Origin: CAZJYI01 sp964550025 | Lineage (GTDB): Bacteria; Verrucomicrobiota; Kiritimatiellia; UBA8416; CAYOBW01 | Assembly: GCA_964550025.1 (NCBI GenBank) | Contig: CAZJYI010000147.1 | Location: 1-26,236, forward strand | DNA length: 26,236 bases | Reading direction: 5' to 3' | Shown here: piece by piece, positions 1 to 6,221 of the stretch | How the letters are laid out: each line of letters opens with the position of its first letter | How positions within the stretch are numbered: position 1 is the first letter of the stretch | Made by a program: the position numbers and the translations under genes | Notes under the pieces: model-generated | What the model was told of the DNA's origin: nothing | The model's input: only the letters and a program-made list of their open reading frames with translations | Database searches by the model: none

Positions 1-54
1 CCCCGCGCATTTTCAAACCGGTCACACTACCGCATTTTCGCGGCGGCGCCCGCA
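1..54. mobile_element. Putative insertion-sequence end interrupting the kinase gene (IS21-like, tentative)
   Basis: Kinase homology stops after the GTPAFMAPEQ motif (last fitting codon 55-57). The sequence beyond it is unlike any kinase. It contains the 9-base direct repeat CGCATTTTC at 6-14 and 31-39, a period of 25 bases. Repeated GAAAATG-type motifs near a TG-starting end resemble IS21-family termini, but this is recollection of a pattern, not a match that was checked. The element would continue left of the window. A recombination scar is the alternative. Confidence 0.35.
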
Positions 55-717
55 CTGTTCGGGTGCCATGAAAGCGGGCGTGCCGAGGAGCTCGCCTTCC
101 ATCGAGAGCATCATCGTCTGGCGCTGTTCGTCCATGACCTTGGCCAGGCCGAAGTCGAGAATGTGCGGGTTGCCTTCGTCGTCGACGAGGACGTTGTCGG
201 GCTTCAGGTCGCGGTGAATGACGCCGTTCTGGTGGGCGTACTGCACGGCCGCGCAGGTTTTCTCCACCAGGGCGAGCACGTCGTTCGTCGCGAGCTCCCG
301 CTCACGCACGTACCGGTCCAGCGACACGCCATCGACGAACTCCATGGCGTAATAGCAGCCGCCCGTGTGCAGGCCGCTGTCGTAGACGCGGGTGATGTGC
401 GGGTGTTCGAGGCGGGCGGCCAGCTCGACTTCCCGTTCGAAGCGGCCGAGCATCTCCTCGGAGTCCGCGCCCCTTGCGTCCAGCAGCTTGAGCGCGACTT
501 CGCGGCGGGTCGACTCCTGTTCCGCCTTCCAGACCACCCCCATGCCACCGACGCCGATCCGTGCGGTGATGCGATAGCCGGGAACCGACGGGAACCCGCC
601 GTTGCCATTCGGCGCCCCCTGCCCCGCCTCATCACCCACCACGGTCGCATCCGGATCGTCCCCCTCCGGCGTCGCCCGCACCGTGCGATCGAGATCTTGC
701 TCGTCTCTTTCAGTCAT
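22..717 (-). pseudogene. Serine/threonine protein kinase, 3'-truncated
   Basis: A eukaryotic-type (PknB-like) Ser/Thr kinase that would phosphorylate protein targets in the cytoplasm. About 45 acidic, low-complexity residues precede the catalytic domain. Visible motifs in order are the Gly-rich loop IGVGGMGVVWK, the VALK lysine, HRDLKPDN, DFG, and GTPAFMAPEQ. Immediately after APEQ the reading frame runs into ten unrelated residues and a stop, so the C-lobe from subdomain IX onward and any C-terminal sensor or membrane segment are missing. The ATG at 717 is chosen because a second, decayed copy of this gene start aligns there (position 3512). A TTG at 744 is possible but less likely. The product is 231 residues and is probably inactive. 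The 5' end lies 96 bases past the end of the ATPase gene on the same strand. Confidence 0.85.
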
Positions 718-788
718 CGACACCGTCGCCCCGTCTCTCGCCAAACCTGCCTACTGCGTAGCGAATCCTCAACTCACAATCCAGGCCT
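639..788 (-). repeat. Kinase 5'-end repeat, copy A
   Basis: This segment covers the first 26 or so kinase codons and the upstream spacer. It aligns with 3434-3584 at an offset of 2795 bases. The first 52 bases are identical, and the rest has scattered substitutions and one single-base indel. It abuts the 3' end of the first ATPase gene, as copy B abuts the second. Confidence 0.85.
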
Positions 789-813
789 TTTCACGCAGCA
801 CTCGTGTCATTGA

Positions 814-1968
814 TCAGTCCCAAAGACGATCTGTCCCCAAGCGCCTGGCAAAGTCCTGGAAGGGGAGTACGTCGATACCGTCGTCGGTGCGCAGCACGGG
901 GCCCTCTGGATATACAACAGTCCGCCGACACAGGCCAGGCAACGGGGCGATGGCTCTGAGTCCGCGGCACCAACTTGAATTGAAGCGTCTCCCCGACTTC
1001 ACCTCAACTGCGATGAATCGGTCTTCCCTTCTCAGGAGGAAGTCCACTTCGACGTTCTTGCTCTCCGTGGAGCCCCAATAGAAGAGCTCATCGCAGACGT
1101 TGCTGTATGACTGGTGAGCCCGGATCACCTGGGCGACCAGGCCTTCAAAGAGGGCTCCGTGGTCTTCCGGTTCAAGCGTTGAGAACCGTTTGCGGATGGC
1201 GCGGACGATTCCCGGGTCGACCCAGTACAGCTTGGGCAGCTTCCTCTCCTTGACTCGGAGCTTGGCCTCATACCCGGGAACCTTGAAACAGACCAACGTG
1301 TCGACCAGGATGTCGATGTAGTTGGCTACGGTTGTTCGCGCCACGCCGGCCTCTCGCGCCACATTCGTTACGTTGATTGACTTGCCGTGGTACAGTGCGG
1401 CTATCGGGAGAAAACGCGAGAACCCCGGAAGATTGCGGGTGAGCGCCTCCGCCTGGATTTCCTCCTTGAGATAGGTCTGCGCGTATGCCAGGAGTGTCTC
1501 CCGCTTCTCGGTTGTGGCCCAGACTATGGGAAGAAGCCCCCATTGCAGAGCATCTGCCACGGAGAACCGGTCCCCGAGCTCGGTGGGAACAAATGGGTGC
1601 ATCGAACGATTGAGCGCCCTGCCGGCCAGAAGGTTGACGCCTGACTTCTTGAGCTTTCGTGCGCTCGACCCACACAGCACAAACCGCAGCTTCTTCTCCT
1701 CGATGAACCTGTGTACCTCGTGGAGGAGGTTCGGCAACCTCTGGACTTCGTCTATCACTACGGTTTCGCCGGGGGACAGGGGATTGAGCTGCTGAGAAAA
1801 CAGAGAAGGGTCGGCCAGCAGATCGAGGTAGACCCCTTCGTTCAGAAGGTTCACTGTCAGCGCCTCAGGGAAGTGGCGCCTGATCCACGTGCTCTTGCCT
1901 GTCCCGCGAGGACCGAACAGAAAGAAGCTCTTGGCAGGTGCCGTCAACAGCCTGTTTATGTAGTCCAT
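814..1968 (-). CDS. ATP-binding protein, AAA_14/DUF4143 family
   Basis: A 384-residue P-loop ATPase of the AAA_14/DUF4143 type, a family common in accessory regions and of unsettled function. The Walker A motif GPRGTGKS is at residues 19-26 and the Walker B motif VVIDE at 70-74. A sensor-like FVLCGSSARKL segment lies around residue 100. A winged-helix-like stretch follows (NVAREAGVARTTVANYIDIL). The C-terminal part carries EVDFLL and AVEVKSG, the PD-(D/E)XK-like signature expected of DUF4143. The protein appears full length, and the ATG at 1968 agrees with the usual short N-terminus before the P-loop. It lies between the kinase 5' end and the X remnant, an arrangement repeated at 3434-5272 around a different ATPase. 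A weak dyad (TGTCA at 1983-1987, TGACA at 2003-2007) lies upstream. Confidence 0.88.
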   Translation of the reverse strand: MDYINRLLTAPAKSFFLFGPRGTGKSTWIRRHFPEALTVNLLNEGVYLDLLADPSLFSQQLNPLSPGETVVIDEVQRLPNLLHEVHRFIEEKKLRFVLCGSSARKLKKSGVNLLAGRALNRSMHPFVPTELGDRFSVADALQWGLLPIVWATTEKRETLLAYAQTYLKEEIQAEALTRNLPGFSRFLPIAALYHGKSINVTNVAREAGVARTTVANYIDILVDTLVCFKVPGYEAKLRVKERKLPKLYWVDPGIVRAIRKRFSTLEPEDHGALFEGLVAQVIRAHQSYSNVCDELFYWGSTESKNVEVDFLLRREDRFIAVEVKSGRRFNSSWCRGLRAIAPLPGLCRRTVVYPEGPVLRTDDGIDVLPFQDFARRLGTDRLWD

Positions 1969-2145
1969 ACGGCAACCCTATTTGTCATTTATCGCCGAAA
2001 AGTGACAGCAATCATGACGTTAATCGACTGCGCCGCCAGTGTCAACTGCCTTTCGCTTGATCTCCACCCTCTGTAGTTTGGTCCGCTCGGTATATTCAAC
2101 TCTACCGGCGAAGCATGCCGTGTACGCTTCACACTGCCCCAACCG

Positions 2146-2209
2146 CTACAACCCCTTCGGCACATACGCCCGCCCATCCAGCATCTCCAACTCCAGCTTG
2201 TGGAAGGTC
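2146..2209 (-). repeat. X 3'-end repeat, copy 1
   Basis: This 64-base segment matches 5209-5272 at a constant offset of 3063 bases. The inner 52 bases (2158-2209) differ at one position. Weaker similarity may continue left to about 2080 (5142 in the other copy), toward the ATPase promoter. Confidence 0.85.
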
Positions 2210-2226
2210 ACTGCGGATTGCCGCAT
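2146..2226 (-). pseudogene. C-terminal remnant of unidentified gene X, copy 1
   Basis: This minus-strand reading frame ends in a 19-residue tail, HKLELEMLDGRAYVPKGL preceded by F, and then a TAG stop. The same tail occurs at 5209-5272 with only conservative changes (L to V, K to R) and synonymous third-position changes, including the stop. That pattern indicates this frame was once translated. Upstream of about 2210 the two copies diverge, so only the end of the gene survives. No protein family was recognised. Confidence 0.55.
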
Positions 2227-2329
2227 GCTGAACCCGCGTGGCCCTGCCGGACTACCCTCGCCGCACGCGGGCAAAACGCCTCGGTGGGTATTGCGGGAGT
2301 GCGGGGGGATGTTGTAAGGTGGTTCTTCT

Positions 2330-2881
2330 ATGGATCAGCAGGCGGACATATTGGCGCAGCGGCTCGGCACGACGGTGCACGAGTCCGTGCTGCGACGCAA
2401 GCTGACACGCTTGCGTCGCGCGTTTCCGACAACAAGCGCCGAAAGCCTCGAGGACTGGCTGGTGGACGTGGCCAACGCGCGGGGCGCCCGGGTCGTCACG
2501 CGCAATCCGGAACCGGTTGGATTTGCGGCGCCGGAGCGGGGCCAACTGCCTGACGAGGAGCTCGTCGTCGGCATCTGTCAGCTCCAATGTCTGGACCACC
2601 CCCAGATGCTGCGGCTCGCGGCGCAGCTTATCTCGCGCGAGACGGTCGATGTACACAGACTGCAGCTTGTGGCCCGTCGTGAGAGAGCGGACCGCGTTCT
2701 GGCCGAGTTGGCCCGCCAGGCTTTGAGAGTGGACCCGACACACCGAACGTGGCGGGCCTTGTACGACGCGTTCGGTTCCCTGCCGCGACTTCGGGAGCCG
2801 CTTCTGCATTGGACGCGCCTCGCCGAACCGGTCATGCGCAACGGCCGGTGTAATGCCGAAACGTGGAGACTCGTGGCATGA
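2330..2881 (+). CDS. Hypothetical protein, first gene of a coupled pair with a nucleotidyltransferase
   Basis: A 183-residue soluble protein with no signal peptide or membrane segment. It is rich in Arg and Leu and predicted largely helical. Notable segments are LRLAAQLISR and RVLAELARQALRVDP in the middle and LLHWTRLAEPVM near the end. No family was recognised with certainty. The ATG at 2330 has a purine-rich TAAGGTGG about 8 bases upstream. Its stop codon overlaps the ATG of the next gene as ATGA (2878-2881), so the two are translationally coupled. By position it is a plausible antitoxin or partner of the nucleotidyltransferase-like protein, which is inference. The pair lies between the first X remnant and the kinase remnant, on the opposite strand to its neighbours, which fits a later insertion. 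Confidence 0.72.
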   Translation: MDQQADILAQRLGTTVHESVLRRKLTRLRRAFPTTSAESLEDWLVDVANARGARVVTRNPEPVGFAAPERGQLPDEELVVGICQLQCLDHPQMLRLAAQLISRETVDVHRLQLVARRERADRVLAELARQALRVDPTHRTWRALYDAFGSLPRLREPLLHWTRLAEPVMRNGRCNAETWRLVA

Positions 2882-3429
2882 CAAACGCCGATCGCATTCT
2901 GCAGAGTCTCGACACCCAACTCGACTCTACGGTCGATCTCACCCTCTACGGCCGGGCCGCGCTGTTGCTTGGATACGACGACCCGCCTGATGAGTTTGCC
3001 CTCAGCCGGGACGTGGACGCCGTATTCTGGGTCGGTCAAGCTGAAGAACTACTGGAACACACGAACTTCTGGTCCGCTGTGGAGGCGGTGAACGATGAGC
3101 TTTCGGGTGATGACCTCTATATCAGTCACTTCTTCTCGGAAGAGCAGGTGGCCCTCACACCGGAATGGCGCGAGAACAGGGCCCGCGTCGTGGGCGACTG
3201 GCGTCGACTTGACCTCCATAGACTTGGGGACGAAGACCTGCTCCTCAGCAAGCTGATGCGAGACGATCCGCTCGACCAACGCGATGCGCGCTTCATCTGC
3301 GACCAGGCTGGCATCTCCGCGGAGATGGTCAGGGCGCTGATCGGGCGGGTGCGTCTACCCGAAAGCCAGGAAGTGCACGAACAGTTCGAGTCAGCCTCAA
3401 TGCGCCTGCTATCGACGTTGTCTGTCTGA
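2878..3429 (+). CDS. DUF6036-like nucleotidyltransferase (candidate toxin-type NTase)
   Basis: A 183-residue protein beginning MTNADRILQ. The segment LYGRAALLLGY followed by SRDVDAVFW gives the small-residue loop and the D-x-D metal-binding motif of minimal nucleotidyltransferases such as DUF6036 and AbiEii. The later stretch DLHRLGDEDLLLSKLMRDD resembles the C-terminal helical region of such proteins. AbiEii-like enzymes act as toxins in type IV toxin-antitoxin or phage-defence pairs, and transfer to this gene is by analogy. The ATG at 2878 is preferred over a GTG at 2863 because it forms an ATGA overlap with the upstream gene. The stop at 3427-3429 is only 4 bases from the start of kinase repeat copy B, which marks a sharp junction. 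Confidence 0.7.
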   Translation: MTNADRILQSLDTQLDSTVDLTLYGRAALLLGYDDPPDEFALSRDVDAVFWVGQAEELLEHTNFWSAVEAVNDELSGDDLYISHFFSEEQVALTPEWRENRARVVGDWRRLDLHRLGDEDLLLSKLMRDDPLDQRDARFICDQAGISAEMVRALIGRVRLPESQEVHEQFESASMRLLSTLSV

Positions 3430-3433
3430 CTCC

Positions 3434-3512
3434 CCACGGTCGCATCCGGATCGTCCCCCTCCGGCGTCGCCCGCACCGTGCGATCAAGATCCTATTCGTC
3501 TCTCTGCGCCAT
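3434..3512 (-). pseudogene. Ser/Thr kinase N-terminal remnant with early stop
   Basis: The ATG at 3510-3512 is followed by five codons (AQRDE) and then TAG at 3492-3494, where the intact gene has CAG. The frame afterwards continues as DLDRTVRATPEGDDPDATV, identical to the kinase at 22-717. Homology ends at 3434, so only about 26 codons remain. A GGGGGAG ribosome-binding site is still present upstream of the ATG. This is a dead fragment of a paralogous kinase. Confidence 0.85.
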
Positions 3513-3584
3513 CGACTCCCCCGTCCCGTCTTCCGCTCAACTTGTACAACTGAGTGGCGTATCTTCAGTGGCTGATCCAGGTCT
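3434..3584 (-). repeat. Kinase 5'-end repeat, copy B
   Basis: Partner of 639-788. It includes the kinase remnant and the upstream spacer up to ATCCAGG at 3575-3581. It ends 30 bases short of the stop codon of the second ATPase gene, as copy A ends 25 bases short of the first. Confidence 0.85.
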
Positions 3585-3614
3585 CACGTCCTCGAGAACC
3601 GAAGCCTGCCGGGG

Positions 3615-5087
3615 CTACAGCAACTCATCCAGGGCGAGGATCCTGTCGAAATAGCACTCCTCCTCGATACGCGGAGAAAGCTCCCCCAGGTGAATCAGAA
3701 CCGGACGCACCGAGAGATGGCGCGGACAGGACAGGCGCTCGGTCTTCTCGGCGACTTCGGCAACCACATCCATCCCGATCCGCTTTGCGAGCTTCACTTC
3801 GCACACATACAACGCTGACCGGGTCTGTATGAGGAGGTCGACCTGGCAGGCGCGTTGCCGCCGTGTGGTGTTCTGAAAATACGGGGACGCCGACACGACG
3901 CTTGCTGTCGGAATGCCGAGCTTTTCAAGGACAGCATGCAGGTTGTTGACGACCAGGTTCTCGAGTTGCAGTCCCATGATGACGTCGAATCCGGGCAGGG
4001 AGCCCAGGTCGCGAAAGGAGAAAAGCCCCTTCTCGATGGTGTCGGCATGCGGTGCCACGTACCTCAGGTAGAAGCGTACGTAATTGTCTCTCAGCCGGTA
4101 TCGACTGAGCTTCCCTCTCTTGCCGGTTCTTGGGCTGTAGACGTAGTCTCGCGCAATGAAACCTGACAGCTCGAGATCCTTGAGGTATTCGCTCGTGACG
4201 CCACTGGGGGCTACACCAAGCGCCTCACAGATGTCGACCAAGCTCCGGGGGCCGGCCACCAGTGCTTCGACAATGCGTCTGTAGACGGGGGCGCGTTTCC
4301 CGAACGTGTCTTCGAAGATCAAATCGAACTCGCCGAACAGGAGCCCGGCGGGGTCGAAACACATGGCCCGGATGTTGTTCTCAGCGGACTCGGCGGCGTC
4401 GATCTCCTCGAGGTAACGCGGCACCCCTCCCGTCACCGAGAGTATCCTGGACTTGTCGCGAGCAGACACGCGCCGAGACCGCCTTCCCCAGAACGCGGAG
4501 CAGAGATTAAGAGGCAATTCGTCCAATCTGATGTTCAGCGAAACCCGCCCCACGAACCCGGCGTTGTGCAGAATGTTCCTGTCAATCCACGAAGAAACAG
4601 AACCGCAGAGAACAAGAACGAGGCGGTCGTTCTTCTTGAGCTTCGTGTCCCACGCTGCCTTGAGCTTCCCCGCAAAGTCGGGATCATACCTGGCCATCCA
4701 GGATATCTCGTCCAATAGCACAACCGTGGGGCCGGTCCGAGTCTGGTTGGCCAGCAGCGCAAACGCATCAGCCCAATCCGCGATGCGTAACCGCGGGAGG
4801 TCGAATTGAGTGGCCATACCCGCCGCGAAGTGGTCGAGCTGATCCTCGTTGGTCATTCCGGGACGTGGTGGCAACCCCTGGAACTCGCAGAAGCGCGGCA
4901 TCGCCTTGCCAAACTCCTCGATAAGGGTGCTCTTGCCGATGCGCCTCCGTCCACGGCAGACAACGAGAGAGGACCTCCCTCTCCTGGCCACGCTTCGCAA
5001 CTGAGCGAGTTCTCGCTTTCTTCCAACAAACACCTCATATCCCCCTATCCCGCCGACGCGAGGAATGTCGATTTGTTGATAGCTCAA
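3615..5087 (-). CDS. ATP-binding protein, archaeal-type ATPase_2/DUF234-like
   Basis: A 490-residue P-loop protein of the archaeal-ATPase group. The N-terminus has the FVGRKREL box (residues 20-27) typical of these ATPases. Walker A GRRRIGKST is at 46-54 and Walker B VVLLDEISWM near 125. A winged-helix-like region (LVDICEALGVAPSGVTSEYLKDLELSGFI) follows the ATPase core. The C-terminal part has CQVDLLIQ and LYVCEVKLAKR, a PD-(D/E)XK-like D...ExK arrangement. The only available start upstream of the FVGR box is TTG at 5087, because TAA lies just upstream in frame. AAGG lies about 5 bases before it. Function is unknown in this family. It is not closely related to the ATPase at 814-1968, although both share the same flanking repeats. 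A 12-base inverted repeat overlaps its start codon. Confidence 0.85.
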   Translation of the reverse strand: MSYQQIDIPRVGGIGGYEVFVGRKRELAQLRSVARRGRSSLVVCRGRRRIGKSTLIEEFGKAMPRFCEFQGLPPRPGMTNEDQLDHFAAGMATQFDLPRLRIADWADAFALLANQTRTGPTVVLLDEISWMARYDPDFAGKLKAAWDTKLKKNDRLVLVLCGSVSSWIDRNILHNAGFVGRVSLNIRLDELPLNLCSAFWGRRSRRVSARDKSRILSVTGGVPRYLEEIDAAESAENNIRAMCFDPAGLLFGEFDLIFEDTFGKRAPVYRRIVEALVAGPRSLVDICEALGVAPSGVTSEYLKDLELSGFIARDYVYSPRTGKRGKLSRYRLRDNYVRFYLRYVAPHADTIEKGLFSFRDLGSLPGFDVIMGLQLENLVVNNLHAVLEKLGIPTASVVSASPYFQNTTRRQRACQVDLLIQTRSALYVCEVKLAKRIGMDVVAEVAEKTERLSCPRHLSVRPVLIHLGELSPRIEEECYFDRILALDELL

Positions 5088-5135
5088 AAGACCTTATAGC
5101 GCATCAACAAATCGCCAGCAAGCTGATTTATTGAT
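5069..5135 (-). promoter_or_regulatory. Three-copy GATTTRTTGAT motif at the ATPase start (candidate operator)
   Basis: A perfect 12-base inverted repeat has arms CGATTTGTTGAT (5069-5080) and ATCAACAAATCG (5103-5114), separated by 22 bases. A third, near-identical copy, GATTTATTGAT, lies at 5125-5135. The TTG start codon (5085-5087) and its AAGG lie in the spacer, and codons 3-7 are inside one arm. This could be an operator for autoregulation or an mRNA hairpin hiding the start. The base pattern is visible, and the role is inferred. Confidence 0.5.
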
Positions 5136-5208
5136 GATCACGGTCCGCGGTCCGCACATCAGAATACCGACCAAGCCCCGCCCGACGGAACCCGGCAATC
5201 CGCAAGCC

Positions 5209-5272
5209 CTACAGCCCCCGCGGCACATACGCCCGCCCATCCAGCATCTCCACCTCCAGCTTGTGGAAGGTC
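5209..5272 (-). repeat. X 3'-end repeat, copy 2
   Basis: Partner of 2146-2209. Both copies lie upstream of an ATPase gene on the same strand. Confidence 0.85.
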
Positions 5273-5358
5273 GCGGGGGGGGTGCCGTGTGCCGTGTCGA
5301 CCGGCAGGGCGCCACGCGGCGCCTCACAAACAACCTCGACAACCGCTACGCCACGCAT
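5209..5358 (-). pseudogene. C-terminal remnant of unidentified gene X, copy 2
   Basis: A 49-codon open frame ends in the same tail as copy 1, here FHKLEVEMLDGRAYVPRGL and a TAG stop at 5209-5211. The residues before the tail (for example EAPRGALPVDTAHGTPPA) are not shared with copy 1 and may be foreign. The frame ends 32 bases from the sulfatase start on the opposite strand, so it is not a complete gene. The family is unknown. Confidence 0.5.
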
Positions 5359-5390
5359 ACCATGGCACGGCGGATTGGAGGATGCCATTC

Positions 5391-6221
5391 ATGAAGAGAT
5401 TGCTGTTTGCGGTTTTGGTGATGGGGGCGGTTTGTGCGCGGGCCGCGCGGAAGCTCAACCTGGTCGTGGTGATGTGCGACGACCTGGGTTATGCGGATGT
5501 CGGGTTCAACGGGTGCAAGGACATCCCGACGCCGAATATCGACCGCATCGCGGAGAATGGTGTGCGCTGCTCCAGCGGCTACACCTCGTATCCGGTCTGT
5601 GGATCGAGCCGTGCGGGCTTTATGACCGGTCGCTATGGACAGCGTTTCGGGTTCGAGCGCAATCCGCAGCACCGCGTGGATGATCCGAACATGGGGTTGC
5701 CCAGGACTGAACGCACCTTTGCCGAGGTGCTCAAGCCGGTCGGCTACACGTCCGGCATCGTGGGGAAGTGGCATCTCGGTGCGCACGAGTCTCTGCATCC
5801 GCTCAGTCGCGGCTTCGACTTCTTCTACGGCCACCTCGGCGGTGGGCATCGCTATTTTCCAGAAGACCTGACGATTGAAGGACATGGAAAGAACGAGAAG
5901 GAAAGCTACCTGACCAAGATTCTCCGAAACCACGAAATGGTGGAGACGAAGAAGTACCTCACGGATGAGTTTTCGGATGCCGCGGTTGAATTTGTCGAGA
6001 ACAGCAGAGACAAGCCGTTCTTCCTGTTTCTCTCCTACAACGCACCGCATCTGCCGCTGCAGGCGACGGAGAAATATCTGACGATGAAGGAATCCGGGCG
6101 CAGGGGCCGGGAAACCACGGTTGCGAAGCAGAAGGAGTACTTTGCAGGGCGGGATGGCAATGGCGACGGCAAGCTGACGCGCGAAGAACTTGAAGCAAGC
6201 ATAAGGGCGAGCAGGAAATGA
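5391..6221 (+). pseudogene. Sulfatase, internally deleted, with C-terminal EF-hand
   Basis: The 276-residue product begins with a signal peptide (MKRLLFAVLVMGAVCARA) and the N-terminal half of a type I sulfatase: VVVMCDDLGYADVG metal-binding Asp pair, formylglycine-type motif CGSSRAGFMTGR with Cys70, and GKWHLG. After NAPHLPLQATEKYL the expected second half is missing, including the SDNGG metal ligands and the substrate-binding C-terminal sub-domain. The frame jumps to a tail with an EF-hand loop, DGNGDGKLTREE. Sulfatases of this type are usually 450-550 residues, so roughly 200 or more residues appear deleted in frame. It is probably inactive. The CGSSR motif has Ser where Pro is usual. Start: GGAGGA at 5377-5382. 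The stop overlaps the next start as ATGA (6218-6221), so translation of the large sulfatase may still depend on it. Confidence 0.8.

Noticed and set aside
1983..2007. Dyad TGTCA...TGACA upstream of the first ATPase
   Set aside because: The arms are short, the flanking pairing is imperfect and it does not resemble the dyad at the second ATPase. It is not strong enough to call an operator.
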